Below the pieces are notes generated by a model. That model was not told where the DNA came from. It ran no database searches and worked only from the letters and a program-made list of their open reading frames with translations. Position numbers and translations under genes: made by a program. From NCBI RefSeq assembly GCF_037948395.1, contig NZ_CP149940.1:3410001-3474000 (forward strand): DNA of 64,000 bases. Reading direction: 5' to 3'. Below, in pieces: positions 48,395 to 56,852 of this stretch (position 1 is its first letter; every line of letters begins with the position of its first letter). The stretch is from Serratia nevei. GTDB taxonomy: Bacteria; Pseudomonadota; Gammaproteobacteria; Enterobacterales; Enterobacteriaceae.

Positions 48395-48961
48395 ATGACG
48401 TTACGCCGCTTGCTGACCCTCGCGCTGCTGCTGTCGCCGCTGGCGGCGTCAGCGCATAACTTCGTGCATGGCCGGCCGGTGGCGCCGATCGCCATCACCG
48501 ATCGCGGCGAGCTGCTGCTGCGCAACGGCGATTTCCACTACCGGCCGTGGAACAGCGCAAAGCTGGCGGGCAAGGTGCGAGTGATCCAGTACATCGCCGG
48601 GCGCACCTCCGCCAAAAAGAAGAACTCGCTGCTGATCAACGCCGTCAAAGACGCGAACCTGCCGGGCGATCGCTTCCAGCCCACCACCATCGTCAACACC
48701 GACGACGCGATACCGGGCTCCGGCTTTTTCGTGCGCGGCAAGATCGAGAAAAACAAGCGGCATTACCCCTGGGCGCAGTTCATCGTCGACAGCGACGGGC
48801 TGGGGCGCATAGCCTGGCGGCTGCCGGAGGAGAGCTCCACCATCGTGGTGCTGGACCAGGCCGGGCGCGTGCAGTGGGCGAAGGACGGCGCACTCACCCC
48901 GCAGGAGGTTGACCAGGTGATCGCCCTGCTGCGCACCCTGATCGACCGGGAGACGCCATGA
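48395..48961 (+). CDS. ytfJ: YtfJ-family periplasmic protein
   Basis: A 188-residue periplasmic protein with a signal peptide (MTLRRLLTLALLLSPLAASA, cut before HNF). It matches E. coli YtfJ along its length as I recall it: VAPIAITDRGELLL, GRTSAKKKNSLLINAVK, TTIVNTDDAIPGSGFFVRG, YPWAQFIVDSDG and RVQWAKDGALTPQEV. YtfJ has a thioredoxin-like fold of unknown role. Starts at TTG 48380 or ATG 48392 are possible; ATG 48395 has GGAG at proper spacing and matches the family start. Its presence inside a lipid-export unit, rather than in its usual neighbourhood, suggests a second copy. Confidence 0.85.
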   Translation: MTLRRLLTLALLLSPLAASAHNFVHGRPVAPIAITDRGELLLRNGDFHYRPWNSAKLAGKVRVIQYIAGRTSAKKKNSLLINAVKDANLPGDRFQPTTIVNTDDAIPGSGFFVRGKIEKNKRHYPWAQFIVDSDGLGRIAWRLPEESSTIVVLDQAGRVQWAKDGALTPQEVDQVIALLRTLIDRETP

Positions 48962-48989
48962 AATGCACGCCGCCGGGAGCCGATAACGC

Positions 48990-50060
48990 ATGTCTTTGAT
49001 TGAACGCTATATCACGGTTGAGATCCGCCGCCTGGTGATGATGATCGCCGGGTTTCTGATCTTCATGTTCGCCAGCTACTCGGCCCAGCGCTACCTGACC
49101 GACGCCGCCAACGGCACGCTGGCGCTGCGGGTGGTGGCCGAGGTGGTTTTCTATAAATCGCTGATCGCGCTGGAGATGATATTGCCCGTCGCGCTGTATG
49201 TTTCGGTGGCGGTGGCGCTGAGCCAGCTGTACAGCGATGCGGAGATCACCGCCATGCTGGCCGCCGGGGCCAGCCCGCTGCGGCTGTACAAGGCGGTGCT
49301 GATACTGGCCGTGCCGCTGGCGATAGCGGTCACGCTGCTTTCGCTGTATGGCAGGCCCTGGGCGTACGCCAATATTTATCAGCTGCAGCAACAGTCACAG
49401 TCGGTGCTGGACGTGAGCCACCTGCAGGCCGACAAATTCAACGTCAGCGGCAACGGCCGCATGATCCTCGCCAGTCACGTCGACAAAACGGCCAATCATC
49501 TGACGGACGCCCTGATTTATGTGCGCGGCGGCCATCACACCAACCTGTACCGCGCGCAGTCGGTGGAGGTGCTCGACGCCTCTCCCGCCAGCCCCGCCGT
49601 GCGGTTGAAAACCGGCACCGCCTATGTGCTGGATCGCCAGGGCACCGACGACAACGGGCAGAACTACGACAACTTTGACATCGCGCTCAAGCCGTTCGTG
49701 CCCAGCGCCGAGAGCCGGCACAAGTCGGCCTCGCTGGCGGAGCTGGCGCGCTCCGCCGATCCGGGTGACGCCGCCGAACTGCAATGGCGCGAAAGCCGCG
49801 GGCTGACCACCGTGCTGATGGTGCTGCTGGCGATCCCCTTTAGCCGCATCAAGCCGCGGCAGGGCCGCTACGCCGCACTGCTGCCACTGACGGTGCTGTT
49901 TACCGTGATTTTCTATGGCGGCAACATTTGCCGCACACTGGTGGCCAACGGCTCTCTGCCGACGATCCCCGGCGTTTGGCTGGTGCCGCTGGCGATGGCT
50001 GTCGGCATCGCCCTGCTGCTGGCACGCGACTTATCCCTGCTGCGGAAACCCTCCCGATGA
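48990..50060 (+). CDS. LptF-like permease
   Basis: A 356-residue inner-membrane protein of the LptF/LptG (YjgP/YjgQ) family. It has the N-terminal membrane helices (LIERYITVEIRRLVMMIAGFL; SLIALEMILPVALYVSVAVALSQLYSDAEITAMLAAGASPLRL), a periplasmic beta-jellyroll-like middle (about 125-240) and three C-terminal helices ending near the Lys/Arg tail. In LPS export LptF and LptG with LptB pull lipid out of the inner membrane. Housekeeping lptFG lies next to pepA in enterobacteria; this copy, in a lipid locus, is probably a paralogue for a different lipid. No LptB-like ATPase is beside it. Confidence 0.82.
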   Translation: MSLIERYITVEIRRLVMMIAGFLIFMFASYSAQRYLTDAANGTLALRVVAEVVFYKSLIALEMILPVALYVSVAVALSQLYSDAEITAMLAAGASPLRLYKAVLILAVPLAIAVTLLSLYGRPWAYANIYQLQQQSQSVLDVSHLQADKFNVSGNGRMILASHVDKTANHLTDALIYVRGGHHTNLYRAQSVEVLDASPASPAVRLKTGTAYVLDRQGTDDNGQNYDNFDIALKPFVPSAESRHKSASLAELARSADPGDAAELQWRESRGLTTVLMVLLAIPFSRIKPRQGRYAALLPLTVLFTVIFYGGNICRTLVANGSLPTIPGVWLVPLAMAVGIALLLARDLSLLRKPSR

Positions 50061-51136
50061 CTATTTTTAGCCGTTACCTGATCCGCAACGTGTTCATCGG
50101 CTTCGCCGCCGCGGCCGGGCTGCTCATCCCGCTGTTCACCACCTTTACGCTGATCAACGAGCTGGAGGACGTGACCCCGGGCGGCTACCGCTGGCAGCAG
50201 GCGCTGCTGGTGACCGTGCTGACCCTGCCGCGCAGCCTGGTCGATCTGGGGCCGTTTATCGCGCTGCTCGGCGGCATCGTCGGGCTGGGGCAGCTGTCGA
50301 AAACCCTGGAGCTGACCGCGATCCGTTCCGCCGGGATGTCGATATTCCGCATCGCGCTGGTAATGCTCGCCGCCGGGCTGCTGATGAACCTCTCGCTCGG
50401 CGCCCTCGATGAATGGGCGGCCTCGCCGCTGCAGCAACGCGCGCTGCAGATGAAGAACAACGCGCTGGCGCAGTCTAACGATAACGACGTCACCGTTAAC
50501 CCACTGTGGGCGCGGCGCGGCAACGAGTTTGTGACGGTCAAAACCGTCGATGAGAACGACCAGCCCCACGGCATTGAGATCTTCCGTTATCAGGCCAACC
50601 GCGCGCTGGAATCTTACCTCTACGCCGACAGCGCCAGCACCGCCGCCGACGGCAGCTGGCTGCTGCACAACGTGATGCAGAAACGCTGGCAAGGTGGAAA
50701 GGAGACGATTGAGCGGCAAAGCAGCCTGCCGTGGCGCTCGCTGTTCGCCGTGCCGAGCCTGAAAGAGCTGACCCTGCCGGCCGGCAGCTTCTCGCTGCAA
50801 CAGCTGGAGCGCTATATCGATTACCTGCAAGGATCGGGGCAGCCCAGCACCGAATACCGCCTGGCGCTGTGGAAAAAACTCGGCCAGCCCCTGCTGGTGC
50901 TGGCGATGATTTTGCTGGCCATCCCGTTTACCTTCACCGCCCCGCGCGCCCCCGGCATGGGCAGCCGATTAGCGCTCGGCGTGATCGTCGGGCTGCTGAC
51001 CTACATCGCTTACCAGATCGTCCTCAACCTGGGGTTGTTGTTCGCCCTCAACGCGCCCCTCACCGCCCTCGCCCCGCCGCTTTTGATCCTGGCGTTGGCG
51101 TTGGCGCTGGTTTATCGGTTTGATCGGCGGGGTTAA
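50057..51136 (+). CDS. LptG-like permease
   Basis: A 359-residue partner of the preceding gene in the LptF/LptG family. The N-terminus MTIFSRYLIRNVFIGFAAAAG, the segment LGGIVGLGQLSKTLELTAIRSAGMSIFRI, a periplasmic domain and the C-terminal helices beginning YRLALWKKLGQPLLVLAMILLAIPFTF match LptG. Coupled to the LptF-like gene by ATGA. The pair would extract a lipid for delivery toward the outer membrane; it may share the chromosomal LptB. Last gene of the rightward unit; accessory DNA starts just after it. Confidence 0.84.
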   Translation: MTIFSRYLIRNVFIGFAAAAGLLIPLFTTFTLINELEDVTPGGYRWQQALLVTVLTLPRSLVDLGPFIALLGGIVGLGQLSKTLELTAIRSAGMSIFRIALVMLAAGLLMNLSLGALDEWAASPLQQRALQMKNNALAQSNDNDVTVNPLWARRGNEFVTVKTVDENDQPHGIEIFRYQANRALESYLYADSASTAADGSWLLHNVMQKRWQGGKETIERQSSLPWRSLFAVPSLKELTLPAGSFSLQQLERYIDYLQGSGQPSTEYRLALWKKLGQPLLVLAMILLAIPFTFTAPRAPGMGSRLALGVIVGLLTYIAYQIVLNLGLLFALNAPLTALAPPLLILALALALVYRFDRRG

Positions 51137-51271
51137 AAACCCGCAGAAGCCTTTGGAAAACAAGAACTTTCCGGTTAACCTTTGGCCCACTTTACAAATT
51201 GGCCTGAGCCGTTATCATCCCTTATCTGGTGTCCTATGCGCCGTTAGCTACCGCTGACTGCCGTTCGATAA

Positions 51272-51511
51272 CATGCCCCTCAGGGCTCCATCGAATACCT
51301 CATTGGCCGCGGGCAACGGAGTATCTACCCGGACGCCCGAATCGCCTCGGAACGCCTGGCGGCAAACAATGTCGCCGTCGAGAAGGCAAAACTGGCGGAG
51401 AATATCTACAAGACCACGAATCCGCTAAAGGATACACCCGGCGTTCCCGAAGGTTGGAAAGATATCAGTAACGATAATGCTGCCCTGAGTAAAATTGGGC
51501 TAAACAGAAAT
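51272..51511 (+). pseudogene. Decapitated upstream portion of a polymorphic toxin
   Basis: The frame of the lipase gene is open upstream to 51272 with no start codon. It encodes linker sequence typical of VgrG/PAAR/Rhs-type effectors: IEYLIGRGQRSIYPDAR, ASERLAANNVAVEKAKLAEN and DTPGVPEGWKDISNDN, just before the toxin domain. The trafficking module that should precede it is missing; DNA to its left is the end of the LptG-like gene. This is a displaced toxin cassette. Confidence 0.6.
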
Positions 51512-52249
51512 ATGCTCTTCGACAGAGATGAATCTCCGGATTTTTTGGTAAGGGTATATCAACCTGATAGCACTGTTTTTGGTAAAGAGATGAACCCAAC
51601 GGTCGTGTTCAGAGGATCAAGAGCGCCAGAGTTCCCGGAGGGAATCGGCAGCGCCGCCAAAAAGGCCCTTAGGGGCGACTTCTCAGGTGTTAAAAATGTG
51701 AATGACTGGATAAATAATGGCGCGCAGGGGATGGGGGCAAACTCAGATTATTATAAGCAGGCGGTTAAAATAGGATTACAAGTAAAGAACTCCTCCGGCG
51801 TCGATATTTCTGGTCATTCATTGGGCGGAGGAATGGCCTCCGCCGCATCAATGACCAGTGGAAAACCCGCCTGGACGTTTAATGCAGCCGGACTCCATCA
51901 TGGAACTGTAGGGAAATACGGAGCTGAAATGATTGGTTCAACCAAGAACATACAGGCCTATCGAGTTGAGGGAGAGCTGTTAACCACGTTACAGGAGGTT
52001 AATAACGAAAGTGACTATGAGCTTATAAGAAATGCCCTGCCCGATGCTTTACAAAAACCCTGGGGCGTAGCATTGCCTTTCACCTTGAAAGAGTGGTCAT
52101 CACTGGCGGTGCCTGATGCCGCTGGCATACCGCACACGCTTGCCGGAGGGACAGGAACCCTGCTCGATAAACACGGTATAGACCAGACAATAAAGTTGAT
52201 TGAAGATCAGAAAGACGAGGATGTCGCCACTATCAGGGGGAGAATATGA
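51512..52249 (+). CDS. Lipase-type toxin domain (orphan T6SS-like effector module)
   Basis: A 245-residue alpha/beta-hydrolase fragment counted from the first available ATG. The nucleophile elbow is GHSLGGG with Ser103 in VDISGHSLGGGMASAASM, and PTVVFRGSRAP lies earlier as in class-3 lipases. It resembles lipase domains of antibacterial type VI effectors, which attack membrane phospholipids of rival cells. The catalytic residues are kept, but the delivery region is lost, so it may be a silent cassette rather than a working effector. It overlaps the first immunity gene by ATGA, the usual effector-immunity coupling. ATG 51512 has no good ribosome site. Confidence 0.62.
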   Translation: MLFDRDESPDFLVRVYQPDSTVFGKEMNPTVVFRGSRAPEFPEGIGSAAKKALRGDFSGVKNVNDWINNGAQGMGANSDYYKQAVKIGLQVKNSSGVDISGHSLGGGMASAASMTSGKPAWTFNAAGLHHGTVGKYGAEMIGSTKNIQAYRVEGELLTTLQEVNNESDYELIRNALPDALQKPWGVALPFTLKEWSSLAVPDAAGIPHTLAGGTGTLLDKHGIDQTIKLIEDQKDEDVATIRGRI

Positions 52250-53004
52250 GCAAGTGGATAATGGCAATGGCGTTACTGTTTACTGTTCTCATGATGCAAG
52301 GATGCAAAAAAAACATGGAATATGAACCACAGGATTTTTTTGAAGGCCGTCAATTGGAAGTCGCACAGCTGATTTATGATGGCGACGAAGTGAAACTGAA
52401 TGAGAAGCTTCCTTCAATAAGCAAGGAAGAACTGAATCGACCAGTGAAAGCAGACATGACCCTGCTGTTTTGGTCGGTGTTGAACTCAATCTATGATAAA
52501 AACACGCTGGAAAGGCTGAAAATAATAACCGACCTGGTAAAAGCTGGCGCAGACCCGTTGCAGCCCAGACCGGAGGGCGGGAGCAGCCCGGCGGAATTCG
52601 TCATGAAAGCCGACAAGGGGATTTGGGTCAAAGCCATGCTCGACGGCGGTTTACCGCCAAACGCAAAAGATAAGGTATTCAATGAGCCCATTGTATTCCA
52701 AACAATCAAAGCCAAAAACCCTGAAACATTAAAGGTGATGCTGGATTATGGCGCGGATATAAACATCAGAGACTCCTTGCAACAAACCTTATTAATGGAT
52801 GCTTTTTTTAGCTCAGCCTTTGAGCATATGACCTTACTGCTCAATCGGGGTGCGAATCCTAACCCGGTAAATATAAACAATCTTTCGCTGTTAACAGCAG
52901 TGAATCGGCAAATAAAAGACAGCCAAGATGGCTCAGAATACAATGTACAGTGTAAGAAAATACTCGAGCTCATGCTTTTGAAAGGAGCAAAGGAAGCACA
53001 GTAA
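52246..53004 (+). CDS. Ankyrin-repeat lipoprotein, immunity protein 1
   Basis: A 252-residue lipoprotein: signal with lipobox LMMQGC (Cys20), then an ankyrin-type chain. Repeats include ITDLVKAGADPLQPRPEGG, KAMLDGGLPPNAKDK, LKVMLDYGADINIRD and MTLLLNRGANPN. It is coupled to the lipase gene by a 4-base overlap and is likely its immunity protein, anchored in the periplasm where the lipase would act. It is nearly identical to the second copy over about the first 175 residues and then diverges. Confidence 0.78.
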   Translation: MSKWIMAMALLFTVLMMQGCKKNMEYEPQDFFEGRQLEVAQLIYDGDEVKLNEKLPSISKEELNRPVKADMTLLFWSVLNSIYDKNTLERLKIITDLVKAGADPLQPRPEGGSSPAEFVMKADKGIWVKAMLDGGLPPNAKDKVFNEPIVFQTIKAKNPETLKVMLDYGADINIRDSLQQTLLMDAFFSSAFEHMTLLLNRGANPNPVNINNLSLLTAVNRQIKDSQDGSEYNVQCKKILELMLLKGAKEAQ

Positions 53005-53070
53005 TTTCATCAACGCACATCTGACAGCTGCCTGTTATTATACTGGGGCTGTCAGGTTACATCTGGTTTT

Positions 53071-53144
53071 CGATAAACACGCTATAGACCACGCAATAAA
53101 ACGGATTGAAGAGACGAGGATGTCACCATTCTCAGGGGGAGAAG
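53071..53144 (+). pseudogene. Relic of the toxin gene 3' end
   Basis: This stretch matches the last bases of the lipase gene (52164-52248): GATAAACACG-TATAGACCA, then AATAAA and GACGAGGATGTC. A short deletion breaks the frame. It shows that a toxin-immunity unit was duplicated and the second toxin was later removed, leaving its immunity gene. Confidence 0.7.
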
Positions 53145-53918
53145 ATGAGAAAATTGATAATGGCAATAGTGCTACTGTTTACTGTTCTCATGGTGCAAGG
53201 ATGCAACAAAAGCATGGAATATGAGCCACAGGATTTTTTTGAAGGCCGGCAGCTGGACATCGCACAGCTGATTTATGATGGTGATGAGGTGAAACTGAAA
53301 GAGCAGCTTCCCTCTATAAGCAAGGAAGAACTGAATCGACCGGTTAAGGCAGACATGACCCTGTTGTTTTGGTCTGTATTAAACGCAATCTATGATAAAA
53401 ACACGCCGGAAAGGCTGAAAATAATAACCGACCTGGTTAAAGCGGGTGCCGACCCGTTGCAGCCCAGACCGGAAGGAGGAAGCAGCCCGGCGGAATTTGT
53501 CATGAAAGCCGACAAGGGAATTTGGATCAAGGCCATGCTCGACGGAGGTTTACCGCCAAATGCAAAAGATAAGGTATTCAATCAACCCATTATATTCGAA
53601 GCTTTAGAAGCGAAAAACCCTGAAACGTTAAAGATGATGCTGGATTATGGCGCGGATATAAATACAATGGATTCATTGGGGAATACCATATTAATAAGCT
53701 CTCTTGATTCTCGTTCGTTTGATCATACTATACTTCTGTTGGAGAGAGGTGCAGATAATAAAATCAAGGGTAAGTTTGGTTGGACTATGGGCAATCAGCT
53801 CCAACGCTTTATAGATAGAGGGGTAGGCGATGACGAGGATAAAGAGAAAGTTAACAAGATAAAAGAATTATTAATTAAAAACGGTGGAGACTGGCCTCCT
53901 CTACCTGTAAAGAATTGA
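53145..53918 (+). CDS. Ankyrin-repeat lipoprotein, immunity protein 2 (orphan)
   Basis: A 257-residue paralogue of the protein at 52246, with lipobox LMVQGC (Cys20) and the same PQDFFEGRQLDIAQLIYDGD and MLDYGADIN repeats. After about residue 175 it becomes a different sequence (MDSLGNTILISSLDSRSFDH, then ERGADNKIKG), so the two probably recognise different toxins. It has no toxin of its own; orphan immunity genes are common and protect against rivals' effectors. ATG 53145 follows a GGGGGAGAAG ribosome site. Confidence 0.76.
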   Translation: MRKLIMAIVLLFTVLMVQGCNKSMEYEPQDFFEGRQLDIAQLIYDGDEVKLKEQLPSISKEELNRPVKADMTLLFWSVLNAIYDKNTPERLKIITDLVKAGADPLQPRPEGGSSPAEFVMKADKGIWIKAMLDGGLPPNAKDKVFNQPIIFEALEAKNPETLKMMLDYGADINTMDSLGNTILISSLDSRSFDHTILLLERGADNKIKGKFGWTMGNQLQRFIDRGVGDDEDKEKVNKIKELLIKNGGDWPPLPVKN

Positions 53919-54007
53919 GACTCCCTTAAGGTCAGCGTCGAAAACATGGAATATGCCGCTCAGAGGCAGAATGGCAACCGCCATCCGCCCCTGCTCGCTA
54001 CCGAGGG

Positions 54008-55315
54008 TTAACGCAATTCCTTCGCTATGGCGCTAAACATCAGCGAGGCCTCCAGCGGTTGTGCGCTGAAGGACGGCTCCGCCTGCGGCCAGGTGGACCA
54101 CTGGACGATCACCAGATTCTCCGCCTGATTGACCATAATCATCTGGCCGAAGATCCCCAGCGCCCACAGAGAATGCTTGAGGGAAGTCTGCGGAGCAGGC
54201 TCAACGTTAGTCGCATTGGCCGGCACTTCGTTGTTCCACCACTGGAAGCCGTAGATGCCGTTAGGATGCGCCGCCGATACCGAGCCCGCCGCCCGAGTCC
54301 AGTTGGCCGACTGGGCTACCCAATCAGCCGGCAAGATCTGTTTGCCGTTCGGCAGCTTCCCGTTATGCAGAATGAATTCGCCGAAGCGCCCCCAGTCTTC
54401 CAGCGTGGCATTGAACCCATGCGCGCCCACGTCGTGCTGGCCTTTGGCGTAGGCATGCCACACCCCGTCGCTCGCCATACCGTACGGCTGCCAGATGTTT
54501 TGCTGCAGATAGGCCGCCAGCGGCATGCCGGTGGCACGCTCCAGCACATCGCCCAGCAGCCACGCGCCGCCGGAGGAGTAAGACCAGTTCTGCCCGGCCG
54601 GATGCGCGCGGTGCAAACCGGCCACCAGCTTGCGCACGCAGGCGTAGGTGCCGGGTTTGGCTTCACACTCGGTCAGCTGCGCGAAGTCCGATTTCGGGTT
54701 GGTGTAATCCTCATTCCACGCCACGCCGGAGGTGTGAGTGATCAGCTGCCTGAGGGTCACACCGTCCCACGCGGTGCCTTTCAGATCGGGTTCGTATTGC
54801 GTGATGAGATCGTCGAGCGAGCGGATCTTGCCCTGTTTAATCGCCACGCCCACCAGCGCGGCGACCACGGATTTGCCCACCGAGCGCGACGTCCACAGGG
54901 TGGCGTCGGTATTGCCCTGCCCCAGATATTTCCAGGCGATTTTGCCGTCTTTCAGCACCAGCATGCCGCTGACGTTCTGGCGCTGCAGGTAATCCTGCAG
55001 GCTGTAGGTTTTACCATTCACCCGATAACTGGCGTCCGTTAACGGTTTAGCGGCCGCCGGCAGCGGCGTGGCATTACCGTGGTGAAATACATCCCCGGCA
55101 TAGTTGCGGTAGTCGTTACGAAAACCGACCACCCGATCGCTCTGGCTCCAGGTGAGCATCTTGTGCGTGTCCGGCAATTGCGCATCGAAAGGCGCGGGAC
55201 AGACGCTGAGTTCGGTGCCCGCACAGGCGGCCAGCGCGGCGGGCGCCAACAGGCCGCTGCAGAGACTGATGACAACGCCCGCCAGCAGGCTGCGGTTAAA
55301 CACTTTGCTTTTCAT
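54008..55315 (-). CDS. Serine beta-lactamase-fold hydrolase, exported
   Basis: A 435-residue protein with a signal peptide (cleavage near LAA-CAG, residue 30). The active-site motif SxxK is Ser145-Val-Gly-Lys148 in WTSRSVGKSV, and YSS follows in NWSYSSGGAWLLGD. The family includes penicillin-binding-like esterases, EstB and 6-aminohexanoate-dimer hydrolase. LRQLITHTSGVAWNEDY and YGFQWWNNEVP resemble that hydrolase group more than true AmpC, so beta-lactam resistance is not implied. It is divergent from a LysR regulator gene. Confidence 0.82.
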   Translation of the reverse strand: MKSKVFNRSLLAGVVISLCSGLLAPAALAACAGTELSVCPAPFDAQLPDTHKMLTWSQSDRVVGFRNDYRNYAGDVFHHGNATPLPAAAKPLTDASYRVNGKTYSLQDYLQRQNVSGMLVLKDGKIAWKYLGQGNTDATLWTSRSVGKSVVAALVGVAIKQGKIRSLDDLITQYEPDLKGTAWDGVTLRQLITHTSGVAWNEDYTNPKSDFAQLTECEAKPGTYACVRKLVAGLHRAHPAGQNWSYSSGGAWLLGDVLERATGMPLAAYLQQNIWQPYGMASDGVWHAYAKGQHDVGAHGFNATLEDWGRFGEFILHNGKLPNGKQILPADWVAQSANWTRAAGSVSAAHPNGIYGFQWWNNEVPANATNVEPAPQTSLKHSLWALGIFGQMIMVNQAENLVIVQWSTWPQAEPSFSAQPLEASLMFSAIAKELR

Positions 55316-55385
55316 ATTTTTTCTCGCTTAGCTCAGGAAGGCGTTCAGCTTAAAAAAACGCGGCCTATAATAAAAAACGCCTGAT

Positions 55386-55416
55386 GGGGGAAAATCCCCC
55401 GAAAAATCGACGGGGG
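55386..55416 (+). promoter_or_regulatory. Mutually exclusive hairpins before the LysR gene
   Basis: GGGGG (55386-55390), CCCCC (55396-55400) and a second GGGGG (55412-55416, the ribosome site) are in series. The C run can pair with either G run, so it could hide or expose the ribosome site of the GTG start at 55423. Confidence 0.35.
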
Positions 55417-55422
55417 AACCGC

Positions 55423-56328
55423 GTGCCGAGCCTGATTTATTCCTTTGCCCAACTGGAAGCCTTCACCGCCGTGGCCGAGCACGGCAGCCTGGCGAAAGCC
55501 GCGCTCAAGCTGGGCAAAGACCGCACGACGCTGCGCGATTTGATTGATTTTCTCGAGGATGGCTTGGGCTATGCGCTGTTCCTGCGCGAGGGACGCAGCC
55601 TGCACCTGACGCCGGAGGGCGAACAGCTGCAACGCCAGGCGCACCTGCTGATGCGCCAGGTGAAAGCGTTTGAGGCGTTTGCCAAAGACGTGCCAAAGAG
55701 CGCGACGCAGGAAATTTCGCTGGTCTACGATCCCTTTACCCCCCGCGCGCTGCTGCAGGCGCTGATTGCCACCATGGCCAAACGCAACACGCGCCTGAGC
55801 CTGATTAACGCCTCGCGCGACGAGGCGGAAAGGCTGCTGACAAACGGCCAGGCCGATCTGGGGATCTGCCAGGCGCGCCATCGCAGCGTGGGTGACACCA
55901 TGGAGTGGCGCGCCTTAGGGGCGATAGAGATGGATTTCTACGCCGCCAAAGCGCTTTTCCCCAGCGCGGAGCAGCCGCTTTCACTGCTGGAACTTTCGCT
56001 CACGCCGCAGGTGATCATGCACCCTGATTCTGACGAACCCGTGGCGCGCCGCCTGCAAATTTCCGGGCATACAATATTTACCAACGAGCTGGAAATGCTG
56101 CGCGCCCTGCTCGAACAGGGCTGCGGCTGGGGATTCCTGCCGACGCACATGCATGCCGAACAATGGAAAAACGTCAACACGCTGCGCACCGAAGTGGGCA
56201 GCCAGGGGATCAGCCAAACCATGGTGACCATCTGGAAACCGGGCAATGACCGGCGGGCGCTGATTGATGAGACGTTGGGGTTGTTGCCGGGGTTGTGGCG
56301 GGGGGTTGGTGAAAATGGGGTTAGGTAA
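55423..56328 (+). CDS. LysR-family transcriptional regulator
   Basis: A 301-residue LysR protein: helix-turn-helix at residues about 5-60 (FAQLEAFTAVAEHGSLAKAALKLGKDRTTLRDLIDFLED) and an effector-binding domain from about 90. The DNA-recognition helix is unusual for the family (GKDRTTLRDLI in place of SQPAVSRQI). GTG 55423 has GGGGGAA at proper spacing; ATG 55384 would add 13 residues including a Pro-rich start and has no ribosome site. It is divergent from the beta-lactamase-fold hydrolase and probably controls it. Confidence 0.84.
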   Translation: MPSLIYSFAQLEAFTAVAEHGSLAKAALKLGKDRTTLRDLIDFLEDGLGYALFLREGRSLHLTPEGEQLQRQAHLLMRQVKAFEAFAKDVPKSATQEISLVYDPFTPRALLQALIATMAKRNTRLSLINASRDEAERLLTNGQADLGICQARHRSVGDTMEWRALGAIEMDFYAAKALFPSAEQPLSLLELSLTPQVIMHPDSDEPVARRLQISGHTIFTNELEMLRALLEQGCGWGFLPTHMHAEQWKNVNTLRTEVGSQGISQTMVTIWKPGNDRRALIDETLGLLPGLWRGVGENGVR

Positions 56329-56852
56329 CCAAGTTTTATGGGCTGGGAAAAGATAGTAGGAATGTTTGTGGTGTTCTGACTGGGAATTGAACGTGCGGAG
56401 TAACCTATATTGGTTACCAAGCCATTATAAATTTGGAGCAAACATTCTTCTCAACGTTACTGCCATCGCACTCGCCCCGCCGCAACTAATCATGGTGCTG
56501 ATATAGCGGTTTGAGCGATGACATTAGGTGTTGGGTGGCTATGCGTGAAAAATTGGCATTGAAGAAAAGTGAACCAAGCTCCTCAAGAAAATTGAGGTGC
56601 CGGTTATTATCATGCTGTAACCGTTTCGTGCGTATTTTACCATTCAAAGCATACTTACAGTCGAAGTCCCTATTCCCCTCTTCCAAGTTTTGGATATTAA
56701 CATAGTACGGACTCTAGTCCTGTAACATAACCGCAAGATAGCAATTTCTCATTGGACACGATATTACAAGGGTTACAGCTATAGATATTAGCAGCAGAAT
56801 AATTTTCTATATATCCCCACATCAGCGCCCCAATACCCCTACATATCACTAC
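56329..56852. other. AT-rich intergenic region, left flank of the DarT insert
   Basis: About 520 bases without a supported gene. Composition changes from GC-rich to AT-rich here. A 9-base inverted repeat GGTAACCAA / TTGGTTACC lies at 56324-56332 and 56410-56418, close to the point where composition changes; it may mark an insertion junction. Confidence 0.35.

Noticed and set aside
56486..56686. 66-codon minus-strand frame left of the darT unit
   Set aside because: No ribosome site or family resemblance; a frame of this length is expected by chance in such DNA.
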